A DNA stretch of 64,000 nt from Conus ventricosus. Its lineage: Eukaryota > Mollusca > Gastropoda > Neogastropoda > Conidae. Under the pieces are notes generated by a model. The model saw only the letters and a list, made by a program, of their open reading frames with translations. It did no database searches and was not told the origin of the DNA. Position 1 is the first letter of the stretch. Each line of letters begins with the position of its first letter. Location of the stretch: positions 100,301,107 through 100,365,106 of the forward strand of contig CM031602.1 in NCBI GenBank assembly GCA_018398815.1, read 5' to 3'. The translations under genes were made by a program, and so were the position numbers. Of this stretch, positions 35,589 through 44,454 are shown piece by piece.

Positions 35589-35698
35589 ATAATAATAATA
35601 ATAATAATAATATAATAATATAATATTAATATAAAAAATAATAATAATAATAATAATATAATAATAATATATAATAATATTTTATTATTATTATTATA
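35589..35698. repeat. TAA/ATA microsatellite
   Basis: Irregular AAT/ATA trinucleotides lead directly into the first long direct repeat. Confidence 0.95.
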
Positions 35699-36705
35699 GG
35701 CTGACCTGGAGAAAGGTCCTGTGACGGTGAGGAAAGACCCATTGACCACAGGGAAAGTCCTGTTGACAGTGGGAAAGACTACAACTTTGGATTCTCTCTT
35801 GAGGGCACATAAGACCGTATGGCGAAAGCTTGGCTGTGTCTGGAGTGGCACCGTCTTCATCTGTCCGTGGGCAGGGGTGGTTGGGTCTGTGGGGTGTGCT
35901 CTGCAGCTGGAGGGTGGTGTTTTTCGCCGGTGGGCTCTGCAGTCATGAAATACGGGCTGGTACACCCATGGGGATGCTACTTTAAGGCTGTTATGAGCTG
36001 CATCCTGTAGTCTAATTTACCTCTGTTCAGGAGCAGTTATGTCCCTTGATATCTTAATGGAGTGTCCTGCGCGTGCCTGTACCCATCGTCAAACACAGCG
36101 CAGGCCTCAAGGGTGGTACAGGACTGCTCTAAAGGCAGGTGAAGACAGTGCTTCTCTGTGTCCTCCCCAGCACCTTCGGGTGTTTCTTTTTCTTCTTTGC
36201 CTTAACTAGGCTGACCATGGAGAAAGGTCCAGTGACGGTGAGGAAAGACCCACTGACCACAGGGAACGTCCTGTTGACAGTGGGAAAGACTACAACTTTG
36301 GATTCTCTCTTGAGGGCACAGAAGACCGTATGGTGAAAGCTTGGCTGTGTCTGGAGTGGCACCGTCTTCATCTGTCCGTGGGTCAGGGGTGGTTGGGTCT
36401 GTGGGGTGTGCTCGGCAGCTGGAGGGTGGTGTTTTTCGCCGGTGGGCTCTGCAGTTATGAAATACGGGCTGGTACACCCATGGGGATGCTACTTTAAGGC
36501 TGTTATGAGCTGCATCCTGTAGTCTAATTTACCTCTGTTCAGGAGCAGTTATGTCCCTTGATATCTTAATGGAGTGTCCTGCGCGTGCCTGTAACCCATC
36601 GTCAACACAGCGCAGGCCTCCAAGGGTGGTACAGGACTGCTCTAAAGGCAGGTGAAGACAGTGCTTCTCTGGGTCCTCCCCAGCACCTTCAGGTGTTTCT
36701 TTTTC
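35699..36705. repeat. Two tandem copies of a roughly 500-bp unit
   Basis: Copy 1 (35699 to about 36197) and copy 2 (36209 to about 36705) begin GGCTGACC(A)TGGAGAAAGG and end GGTGTTTCTTTTTCTTCTT. They match almost throughout. The 3' edge of each passes into a TTC tract and copy 2 continues into trinucleotide repeats. No coding capacity is recognised in either. It could be a non-autonomous transposon duplicated in place, or a large tandem duplication. Confidence 0.9.
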
Positions 36706-36745
36706 TTCTTCTTCTTCTTCTTATTAATATAATATAGTAATAATA

Positions 36746-36788
<43 letters not shown>

Positions 36789-36953
36789 CAATAATACTAA
36801 TACTAATACTAATAATAATGATAGTAATAATAACAATAATGATAACAATAATAATATAATGTTGCTGGCAGTACTTTTTGCTACTTCTACCTTTATTGAT
36901 AACAATAATAATATAATGTTGCTAGCAGTACTTTTTGCTACTTCTACCTTTAC
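36706..36953. repeat. GAT/AAT microsatellites and a 52-bp tandem duplication
   Basis: A TTC, GAT and AAT trinucleotide stretch (to about 36850) is followed by two nearly identical 52-bp copies of a unit containing TAATATAATGTTGCT(G/A)GCAG and CTACTTCTACCTTTA. Confidence 0.9.
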
Positions 36954-37090
36954 AGGCGTTTTACAAAATCATGGGTGAGTGTGGAGATGGTGGTGGGTTG
37001 ACTTTGTGGTTTGGTGGTTGTTCTGCTGTTCTTAGTAGAAATCAGATTTTTTGTTATCAGCGAGGTAAGGCTCATTCTGTAATAAAAGAC

Positions 37091-37139
37091 CACCGCCACC
37101 ACCACCACCACCACCACCACCACCAGCACCACCACCATC
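37091..37139. repeat. CAC trinucleotide microsatellite
   Basis: About 15 CAC units with a CAG interruption. The encoded His or Val runs on either strand are artefacts. Confidence 0.95.
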
Positions 37140-37155
37140 AGCAGACTATCAGCAT

Positions 37156-37288
37156 TTCCTTTTACATGTATCTTTATTTTGTCATTTCCTTATTCATGAA
37201 TTGCTGCAAATCTGGCACAGAAGGCGCACACTGTTAATATCAATTCATGAATAAGGAAATGACAAAATAAAGATACATGTAAAAGGAA
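37156..37288. repeat. Perfect 48-bp inverted repeat with a 37-base loop
   Basis: Bases 37156-37203 are the exact reverse complement of 37241-37288. The outer flanks continue with an imperfect ATCAGC match. A transcript through it would form a 48-bp RNA hairpin. It carries no coding sequence and sits between a CAC and a GT microsatellite. Confidence 0.95.
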
Positions 37289-37304
37289 GGGCTGATGATA
37301 TGCG

Positions 37305-37307
<3 letters not shown>

Positions 37308-37377
<70 letters not shown>

Positions 37378-37387
37378 GTGTGTGTCA
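37308..37387. repeat. GT microsatellite
   Basis: GT dinucleotides with two single-base slips. Confidence 0.97.
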
Positions 37388-38222
37388 TGTGACGTAGCCT
37401 CACATCAAGGCATGTGACGCTCCATCACATGTAGTTAGTGATATGAATCATTTCCCCGTGCCACAACTAAAGGAAGAATATTCATGGCTTGACTAGTGTA
37501 GCGGGCGTCCCCAAAATAATTGTGAGTATGACTCATTCAAGAAACGAATGTGGTCATTGGTGAAAGTGACCACTGAGTGATAGTTTAACAAGGGCTGGTA
37601 AGGTAGGGTGCCGTCATGTGTTTTGAACACTGAGTATGCACTCACTAGGAGAAGGGGGGAAAGAGTCAGTTTTAACCCAGCAGATGGCCTAGAGACTCGA
37701 ACCTGTCAGGACGGTGGTCCTCTTTGCTGACCAGTCATTACCAGGTGAGCGATAGATAGTTGGGGAAAGCTACAGGGGGAAAACTTAAAGAAGAGAGAAA
37801 GAATTCATATGTTGAATTGAGAAGCAGGTTACTTACACGAACCTTATTCGTGTTTCAGCCCTTCACCCTTTACCCATCGCCCTTCACCCTTCGTCTTTCA
37901 CCCCGTGAGGTGGTTGAAGATGGCCATGGTGTGGGGGATACACCGGTAGTTCAGCCCCAGCCAGTACCAACTCCAGGGAGAGGAGTTGAAGCTCGTCATT
38001 TCGCAAGAGACAGAAGAAGTCGCGGAAGAGAAGTCGAGACTCGTATCTCCAGGACGGGAGAGTTCGAGGGGGCAGTATATTGTCTCAGAGAGACAGGGAA
38101 TTGAGAAAGCAGGGAAGCTTTTTACTTGAGGCAGGCAGGTCCTCAGTGATTACGGGAGTTATGTATTCTCCTGGTCCGGAATTTTGGGATAACGGAATGT
38201 GAAGGCCATAGCTTTATAGAAG
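37388..38222. other. Unassigned DNA
   Basis: One plus-strand 114-residue frame (37760-38104) is Arg/Glu-rich and unrecognised. A tRNA-like box B is noted near 37690 on the minus strand, but the rest of the tRNA fold is unconvincing. No gene is supported. Confidence 0.4.
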
Positions 38223-38224
38223 CG

Positions 38225-38437
38225 GAACTAGATTATTTTATCTCTCAGTGTAAAAGAGATACAAGTGTGAAGACTATTTTATCTCTCAGTGTAAAGAGAG
38301 ATACAAGTGTGAAGACTATTTTTTTCTCTCAGTGTAAAGAGAGATACATGTGTGAAGATTGATTTGTCTCTCGGTGTGAGGAGAGATACATGTGTGCGGA
38401 TTTATTTGTCTCTCAGTGCGGAGAGAGATACAGGTGT
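38225..38437. repeat. About 44-bp tandem repeat with internal hairpins, five units
   Basis: Each unit holds TCTCTC(A/G)GTG....GAGAGATACA followed by a TGTGAAGA-type segment. TCTCTC and GAGAGA within every unit are complementary, so each unit can form its own short stem-loop. The stem is kept in all five units while the loop and spacer vary. Confidence 0.85.
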
Positions 38438-38603
38438 AAAATCGTTTACAAGTTGTTGTTGTGACTAGTAAAGTGTTTTCCCTGAAGGAGAGGGGAGAAG
38501 AAAAACATTCGGTAGTGCTCCTTTTGGGTGATTGGAAAGATTGCGTGTGCGTATGGAGTAAATGCTGTCATGAATGCGGGTATGCAAGAGTGACAGTGTG
38601 ACA

Positions 38604-38705
38604 GTGTGTGTGTGTGTGTGTGTGGTGTGGTGTGTGTGTGTGTGGTGTGTGGTTGTGGTGTGTGTGTGTGTATACATACGTACATATATACATACATATA
38701 TACAA
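38604..38705. repeat. GT microsatellite and TA/CATA tract
   Basis: GT dinucleotides with TGG slips, ending in ATACATA repeats. They immediately precede the left end of the Penelope-like element. Confidence 0.9.
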
Positions 38706-39179
38706 TGAACTAATAAATTCCAAGAATAAGTACCGAGCACCATTCTAGCGACTTACAGAGCAGCTTGGTGTTGCAATGACTGCAAGGAATATTCAATTAT
38801 AAACAAAGCTTGCTCTTATGTCTTAGATTGAAGAAATAGGGGGAAACAAGCATTCATAACTGCAGTGGTAGATAATTCTGCCTAACAGTATGTGCTTGAG
38901 TGGGTGAATGGGGAAAAATAAAATAAAATAAATGCTTCTCAAAATGAGCCTTCAGCAAGCTTATAGTCTCCAAGAGGGAGACAGTCTCCAATGGGGAGGA
39001 AACCCACTAACATATAACTCCTGGTCAGATACCGATATTTCGAAACCTGATTGTTTCTCCTCAGTGACCGCGGAAAGTGGTAATTTGACTCCTCTGCCTT
39101 TTCGGTTTTAAGAAGAATGCTATCCCAGAAAAAGCTGGTGTGCAATACCGTAGTATGTTTGTAGAGTTTTCAAAAAACC

Positions 39180-40310
39180 AACCTACGGTGCCACCTAAGA
39201 AGCATATATATTGAAGTAATGAAGACATTTGAGGATAAAATGAAAAGGATGATAGCCAATATAGAATTTAAAAAATCAAACAACGAATTCCAAACATCGT
39301 TAAAAAACGAAATCAAACAAATCCAAAATGACCAAAAAATATTTGTAAAAGCAGACAAAACCAGCAACTTCTACAAAATGGAAACTAAACATACTCACAA
39401 CTTCTCGACAAAACATAAAAAAAAATACAAAAAACCCTGATAAAACCACATACGAGTACATTAGAAAAAAAAGAAAAGGAGCTTGTGCACCAAATGGACT
39501 TAAGCGATAGAGTGGAGACAACAGCAGCAAGAGAAGCTTTTATAACACTTAAAGACCACAAACCCAACTTCCTGAATAACCCAACATGCAGATTGATAAA
39601 TCCATCCAAATCTGAATTAGGAAAAATCAGCAATTTTTTTTAGAAAAAAGCCATAAAAAACATAAGAGAGAACACTGAACTCAACCTCTGGAAAAACACA
39701 TACGAAGCCATACAATGGTTCAAGAAACTCAACAAGCAAGAAAATGCAGTTTTTATAACATTTGATATAGTAGACTTCTACACATCTATAGATGAAGATC
39801 TACTCACCAAAGCTATGAAATTTGCCAACAAATACACTGAAATATCAGGGTCAGACATGGAAATCATTTTCCATACAAAGAAAACTCTACTACACAGCAA
39901 AAATGAAATCTGGACCAAGAGCGCAAACAAGAATTCAACTTTTGATGTCACAATGGGATCGTATGATGGCGCCGAACTTGCGAACTTGTCGGACTATTCA
40001 CACTATCTAACATTTAAAAAAAATTTGGAAAAGAAGTCGGACTGTACAGGGATGACGGGCTCGCTGCGCTGAACGACAACCCTAGAAACATTGAAAATAA
40101 GAAAAAAAATTGTGTAAAATCTTCCAAAACCAAAATCTAAAAATCACTATAGAAGCAAATAAAAAGATAGTGAACTACCTAGATATAACGTTAGACAACC
40201 AGCACATATATAAACCATACAAAAAACCAAATGATACATCTGTCTATGTAAATATCAAAAGTAACCATCCACCTTCCATATTAAAAACAATACCAGAGGC
40301 ATAAATAAGA
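39180..40310 (+). pseudogene. Penelope-like reverse transcriptase
   Basis: Blocks in order are [15 protein letters not shown] (about 39527-39570), [15 protein letters not shown] (about 39589-39633), VFITFDIVDFYTSI (39750-39791, first catalytic aspartate), TFDVTMGSYDGAEL (about 39937-39978), GLYRDDGLAALN (40039-40074, the PLE form of the YxDD motif) and [19 protein letters not shown] (about 40172-40228). These are the diagnostic PLE motifs. Frame changes near 39440, 39640, 39990 and 40105 split the coding sequence. All catalytic aspartates are retained. The nuclease domain follows on the same strand. Confidence 0.85.
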
Positions 40311-40319
40311 GATTATCTA

Positions 40320-41135
40320 ACCTGTCATGCAATGAAACAGCATTCAATAACGCGGCAGCTGAATATCAAGAAGCGTTACACAAAAGTGGCTACAACTACA
40401 AACTACAATATGACCCAGATAATGACATGAGCAGACAAAAGAAGAACAGGAAAAGAAAGCTCATATGGTACAACCCCCCATATGACGGAAGAGTAAAAAC
40501 AAATATAGGGAAAGAATTCTTTAGAATCCTAACATCATCATTCCCAAAAGAGCACAATTTATCCAAGATATTCAACAAAAACAGCATCAAATTATCATAC
40601 TCATGTATGCCCAACCTTAAAAACATCATTGATTCAACCAACAAAATAAAAAGCAGTACAGAGAAAAACGAGGGTGATGAAAGGAAACCCTGCAACTGTA
40701 TCAAGAAAGAACAGTGCCCTCTGAGCAACAAATGCCTCTACAACAGCATTGTGTACCAAGCCACTGTAACATCAGAGAACGCAGAAGAAACATATATAGG
40801 GATCACTGAAAACCAATTTAAAACTAGATATGCAAACTACAAACAGTCATTTAACAAAGAAGATACAAAAACCAAACAGAATTGAGTAAATACATCTGGA
40901 AGCTCAAAGAGAAAAAGATAGACTACAATATATCCTGGAAAATCATAGAAAGAGCAGCACCAAACAACAACATTTCAAAAGATGTAACCTATGCTCAACA
41001 GAAAAGTACATAATACTATGCAAACCACAACTGTGAACTTTAAATACTAGGATAGAAATGGTTAACAACTGCAGGCACAAGTGGAAATTCCTATCAGTGA
41101 TCAAGAACCAGAAACACACAGACAGCACGTGATGA
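40320..41135 (+). pseudogene. GIY-YIG endonuclease domain of the plus-strand PLE
   Basis: The longest open part (40427-40885) contains a Cys cluster (CNCIKKEQCPLSNKC), then IVYQATVTS and ETYIGITENQFKTRY, the GIY-YIG core with its catalytic arginine. A single-base frame change near 40880 separates the C-terminus ([24 protein letters not shown]). In PLEs this nuclease opens the target site and primes cDNA synthesis. The minus-strand copy at 42333-42968 encodes the same domain without a break and is the better reference. Confidence 0.85.
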
Positions 41136-41182
41136 CAGAAAACACAAGCAGTTATAAAATACCGGCAGCACAGACCCACCGC

Positions 41183-41221
41183 ATCCTGACGATTGCATCC
41201 GCATGAAACAACGTTGTAGAT
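41183..41221 (+). ncRNA. Hammerhead-ribozyme-like motif, PLE plus copy
   Basis: The motif has core CTGACGA (41186-41192), stem II TGC/GCA, GAAA (41205-41208), stem III ACA/TGT with loop ACGT, cleavage-position base A at 41218, and a 3-bp helix I ATC/GAT. The core conforms to CUGANGA...GAAA. It lies about 50 bases after the end of the nuclease. Hammerhead ribozymes are known in PLEs. Helix I is short and stem II has a T-T mismatch next to the core, so catalytic activity is uncertain. Confidence 0.6.
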
Positions 41222-41246
41222 AGTTTTAAGCCTTGCCTTTTAACAA

Positions 41247-41249
<3 letters not shown>

Positions 41250-41326
<77 letters not shown>
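41250..41326. repeat. AT microsatellite
   Basis: AT dinucleotides with one AAT slip, directly after the PLE end. PLE copies here seem to sit in or beside AT tracts. Confidence 0.97.
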
Positions 41327-41329
<3 letters not shown>

Positions 41330-41560
41330 ATGCATGTATGAATGTATATAATGGTGAACAATTAAGTAGTGGGGGAAAACAAGTGCAGGTTAACAAGTCT
41401 TCCGTCATTATAGTAATGACTTGGCAAAGATTTGAACTTAAAAAAAAAAAAAATTGAAGATGAAGAAAATGGGGGGAATATAATTATAAATATGAGAAAC
41501 CCTTCACTAGCTGCCTGAGGGAACCATTGCAATCCCTCTCAAGGACACATTTATTTGCAT
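41327..41560. other. Unassigned PLE-flanking DNA
   Basis: No coding. Probably part of a PLE terminal region because the hammerhead and the inverted terminal copy lie just to the right. Confidence 0.4.
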
Positions 41561-41615
41561 TGCCTGCTCCTAGGCCTTTCGTCCGCTGGATCAGACTCAT
41601 CAGGGAGACACGGCA
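41561..41615 (-). ncRNA. Type I hammerhead ribozyme motif (PLE terminal region)
   Basis: On the minus strand: helix I in two parts (TGCC pairs with GGCA, CTCC pairs with GGAG) around an internal loop; core CTGATGA (plus-strand 41597-41603); stem II GTCTG/CGGAC, 5 bp with one G-U pair; GAAA (plus 41577-41580); a minimal stem III (A-T closing GGCC); and cleavage-position base A (complement of 41571). All conserved core bases are present. Short stem III is a feature of retroelement hammerheads. It lies left of the minus-strand PLE, in the same orientation as that copy. Confidence 0.7.
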
Positions 41616-41883
41616 GATTGTGTCCGTGCTTTTGGTGTCAAATAGAGACACACAGAAGTCCATAATTCTGTGGTGTTCTCACCACCAAGGGTTCAAAAAA
41701 GAATCCAACAGTACCCTCAAAGCAGCCAGCAAATGGTAATAAAATGGAACAAAACAAAAGTGTGGAGAGGAAAAAAGTTGCTGAAAAACTAAAAGCATTA
41801 TTCTTCAAACAGTATAAAATGTAGGGGCAATCTTTGAGCCTATGCTTGAGGATCCATTCAAGGATGCAAGGCAGATCAAAAGA

Positions 41884-41956
41884 GCTTTGATTATAATTGA
41901 ATATTCCTTGCAGTAATTGCAACACCAAGCTGCTCTGTAAGTTGCTGGAATGGTGC
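41884..41956 (-). repeat. Inverted copy of the left PLE terminus
   Basis: About 73 bases are the reverse complement of 38732-38806 with a few substitutions (shared words include GAGCAGCTTGGTGTTGCAAT). It is followed on the right by an AT tract. The pair encloses 3.1 kb containing the plus-strand PLE. Confidence 0.9.
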
Positions 41957-42041
41957 TCGGCATATATATATATATATCATTGACAAATGTTGCTCCCCAA
42001 GGGGTCGAGCACTTTTAAAATCATTTTAGGCTCTTTGGTTA

Positions 42042-42148
<107 letters not shown>

Positions 42149-42177
42149 AAATAAGTATTTAAAGGAGTGGTAACATT

Positions 42178-42217
42178 ATCTACAAATTTGTTTCAAGCAA
42201 GCCGCTATCGTTAGGAT
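42178..42217 (-). ncRNA. Hammerhead-like motif with mutated core, PLE minus copy
   Basis: On the minus strand: helix I ATC/GAT, core CTAACGA (plus 42208-42214; the usual G is A), stem II AGC/GCT, GAAA (plus 42191-42194) and stem III ACA/TGT with loop AATT. It lies at the same place relative to the nuclease gene as the plus-copy motif. Stem II and the stem III loop differ from that copy in paired positions, keeping complementarity. The core substitution should abolish cleavage. Confidence 0.6.
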
Positions 42218-42332
42218 GAAGTTTGGGTTACCCACCGCCGATGTTATATAGCGTGTGAGGCCCGGTTGTAGCTGTTTTTGCGTGCGTGTTGATTGCACTT
42301 GGTTTTTTTTGTTTTTTTTTGGGGGGAGGGGT

Positions 42333-42968
42333 TCAGGTTGTTGTACGGGGTGTGCTCACTAACAACGATTTCCATTTATGCCTGCAGTTATTTACTATTT
42401 CTGTTTTAGTATTAAGAGTTGCTAAGTGTGGTTTACATAGTATTAGCCATTTTTCAGTTTGGCATAAGTTACATCTTTTTGAAATATTGCTGTATGGTGA
42501 TGCCCTTTTTATGATTTTCCAGGATATATTATAGTTTATTTTTGCGTTTTTAAGTTTCCAAATGTATTTGCTCAATTCAGTTTGGTTTTTGTATTTTTCT
42601 TTGTTGAATGACTGTTTGTGGTTTGCATATCTGGTTTTGAAGTGGTTTTCAGTGATCCCTATGTATGTTTCTTTTTCATTTTCTGATGTCACAGTAGCCT
42701 GGTATACAATGTTGTTGTGAATGCATTTATTGTTTAGTGGGCACTGCTCCTTTTTGGTGCAATTGCAAGATTTTCTTTCTTCACCCTTTTTTGCTGTGTT
42801 GATTTTCATTTTGTTGCATGCGTCAATTAGGTTTTTGAGGTTGGGCATACATGAGTATGATAGTTTGACAGTGTTTTTGTTAAATATTTTGGACAGTTTG
42901 TGTTCTTTTGGACATGAAGTTGTTAGGATTTTGAAGAATTCTTTCCCTATGTTTGTTTTGAGTTTCAT
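42333..42968 (-). CDS. GIY-YIG endonuclease of the minus-strand PLE
   Basis: An uninterrupted 211-residue frame. It contains KTNIGKEFFKIL near the start, a Cys cluster (CNCTKKEQCPLNNKC, residues about 73-87), IVYQATVTS, ETYIGITENHFKTRYANHKQ with the catalytic arginine, WKLKNAKINYNISWKI, and a C-terminal CNLCQTEKWLIL block. The Cys-rich block before GIY-YIG is typical of PLE nucleases. Coding similarity continues upstream to about 43070 in another frame, so the annotated start is an internal methionine of a truncated RT-nuclease fusion. Confidence 0.85.
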   Translation of the reverse strand: MKLKTNIGKEFFKILTTSCPKEHKLSKIFNKNTVKLSYSCMPNLKNLIDACNKMKINTAKKGEERKSCNCTKKEQCPLNNKCIHNNIVYQATVTSENEKETYIGITENHFKTRYANHKQSFNKEKYKNQTELSKYIWKLKNAKINYNISWKIIKRASPYSNISKRCNLCQTEKWLILCKPHLATLNTKTEIVNNCRHKWKSLLVSTPRTTT

Positions 42969-43075
42969 GTCGTATGGGAGATCATACCATATGATTTTCT
43001 TTTCCTATTTTTCTTGCTTTCATTTGTGTTGTTGTCTGGGTTGTATTGCAATTTGTAATTGTATTTTCTCCCCGG

Positions 43076-43429
43076 GTTTAAAAATGCTATCTTTCCTTCT
43101 ATTCACGCCTTACTTCTTTTGGGGCGAGGGAGTTTTAATGTTTCCTCGGTTTTTCTTTTCACAATATGTTATTTAACAAGATGTAACAACAATAATAACA
43201 CTTTTCCTTGCACACAAATTGTTTATACTGTTTTCGCAGAAACGTACCTAGGTCACTCTGATCTCAATTCATTTGCCCATTTCATAAACTTCTTTTCAGG
43301 TCATACAGACGACCGGTTTGCCTCACATAAACAACAATCCATTCTGGGTTCACACCCCCTAATTCTCTTTAAATCTTCTAAAGTTGAAATAAGAAATCCT
43401 CTGTCTTTTCAATCACCAAAATGATACAT
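43076..43429. other. Unassigned DNA
   Basis: No gene is recognised. It contains the boundary of the minus-strand PLE (about 43075-43185) and a unique stretch leading into the 42-bp array. Confidence 0.45.
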
Positions 43430-43970
43430 TCGTTCGAAGAGGCCAATCCTTCACTTACAAAAAGTATACATGCTTCCAAAGAGGCCAGGCCTTCACTTAC
43501 ACAAAGTATACATGCTTCCAAAGAGGCCAGGCCTTCACTTACAAAAAGTATACATGCTTCCAAAGAGGCCAATCCTTCACTTACAAAAAGTATACATGCT
43601 TCCAAAGAGGTCAGGCCTTCACTTACACAAAGTATACATGCTTCCAAAGAGGCCAGGGCTTCACTTACAAAAAGTATACATGCTTCCAAAGAGGCCAATC
43701 CTTCACTTACACAAAGTATACATGCTTCCAAAGAGGACAATCCTTCACTTACACAAAGTATACATGCTTCCAAAGAGGCCAATCCTTCACTTACACAAAG
43801 TATACATGCTTCCAAAGAGGCCAGGCCTTCACTTACAAAAAGTATACATGCTTCCAAAGAGGCCAATCCTTCACTTACACAAAGTAGGCATGCTTCCAAA
43901 GAGGACAATCCTTCACATACAAAAAGTATACATGCTTCCAAAGAGGACAATCTTTCACTTACACAAAGGA
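43421..43970 (+). repeat. 42-bp tandem array 1, thirteen units
   Basis: Thirteen units, each exactly 42 bp with no indels, contain ATACATGCTTCCAAAGAGG and CCTTCACTTACA(C/A)AAAGT. The same unit forms array 2 at 47.8-48.5 kb in the opposite orientation. Because 42 is a multiple of three, the array is open in several frames on both strands; one plus frame reads SIHASKEANPSLTQ per unit. This openness is therefore not evidence for a gene. There are no variable spacers, so it is not a CRISPR array. Confidence 0.97.
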
Positions 43971-43973
43971 ATT

Positions 43974-44082
43974 GAGAATGCATCGGTAAGTTCATTAAGT
44001 ACAGGCATCTCTCTATCGACTGTGTATCGTATTACGAAAAACAAATTGTGAGGTAATATTGATTGAGAGGCAAGAAGGGTCA
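43974..44082 (+). pseudogene. Transposase helix-turn-helix fragment, left copy
   Basis: Encodes ENASVSSLSTGISLSTVYR, the start of a Tc1-type helix-turn-helix. The DNA is about 85% identical to 45968-46075, but ends abruptly at 44082 where Helitron sequence begins. It forms a direct repeat with the right copy, with the Rep/helicase between the two. Confidence 0.65.
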
Positions 44083-44452
44083 TAGAACAGGGTGATGACA
44101 TCTACCTCAAGTACATGAGACGCGAGGAGTCTGATGGAGGACATACTGGGACTATGACGCTTGGGCACAGAGAAATCATCGTCACCAACCAGTGCGTTGT
44201 CCCCTACAACCCTTACCTCCTACATTAGTTCAACTGCCACATCAATGTGGAAATATGCAGTAGCATAAAAAATCATCAAGTACGTCCTGAAGTATGTCCA
44301 CAAGGGCACAGACCAAGCCGTCTTCCAACTCCAAGCCACTCAGGCAGGTGAAGGAGCAGCTCAACAACCTCCAGTCGATGATGAGATCCAAATGTACCAG
44401 AATGTCCGCTACGTTGGCAGCATCGAGGCGACCTGCAGATTCCGCTCCACAG
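44083..44452 (+). pseudogene. Helitron Rep-region remnant
   Basis: Frames in this stretch include TNQCVVPYNPYLL (about 44190-44228), CHINVEICSSIKN (about 44237-44273) and YVHKGTDQAVFQLQAT (about 44294-44341), then NVRYVGSIEATCRF (about 44402-44443). These are conserved blocks just downstream of the Rep nuclease in Helitron proteins. The Rep HUH and catalytic tyrosine motifs are not visible: the former lies upstream and is lost, the latter lies in frames I cannot confirm. Frame changes occur near 44232 and 44285. Confidence 0.7.
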
Positions 44453-44454
44453 GC

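Larger units (their letters stand above)
38732..41225 (+). mobile_element. Penelope-like element, plus-strand copy
   Basis: PLEs are retroelements with a telomerase-related reverse transcriptase fused to a GIY-YIG endonuclease. This copy has a left terminal region (38732-39180), an RT (39180-40310), a GIY-YIG nuclease (40420-41135) and a hammerhead-like RNA motif just after it (41183-41221), then an AT microsatellite. The first 75 bases are repeated inverted at 41884-41956. A separate 155-bp part of its left end (38804-38961) recurs inverted at 49161-49316. Frameshifts show that it is inactive or poorly sequenced. Confidence 0.85.
42178..43075 (-). mobile_element. Penelope-like element, minus-strand copy (3' part only)
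   Basis: Only the nuclease-encoding end is present: the GIY-YIG gene (42333 to about 43070) and the hammerhead-like motif after it (42178-42217). The reverse transcriptase is absent. It lies tail to tail with the plus-strand copy, separated by about 0.95 kb. 5' truncation is usual for PLE insertions. Confidence 0.85.

Noticed and set aside
37680..37752. tRNA-like sequence on the minus strand
   Set aside because: A box B-like GGTTCGAGTC is present, but the anticodon stem and acceptor stem do not fold; at most a SINE scrap.
38985..39060. Another hammerhead in the left PLE terminus (CTGGTCAGA...CGAAACC)
   Set aside because: The core needs an insertion to match CUGANGA and no convincing stem II forms.
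43421..43970. CRISPR-like array
   Set aside because: Units are contiguous with no variable spacers, and the genome is animal.
43378..43995. 205-codon minus-strand frame over the 42-bp array
   Set aside because: A 42-bp period keeps any stop-free frame open; the opposite strand is equally open, so no strand is favoured.
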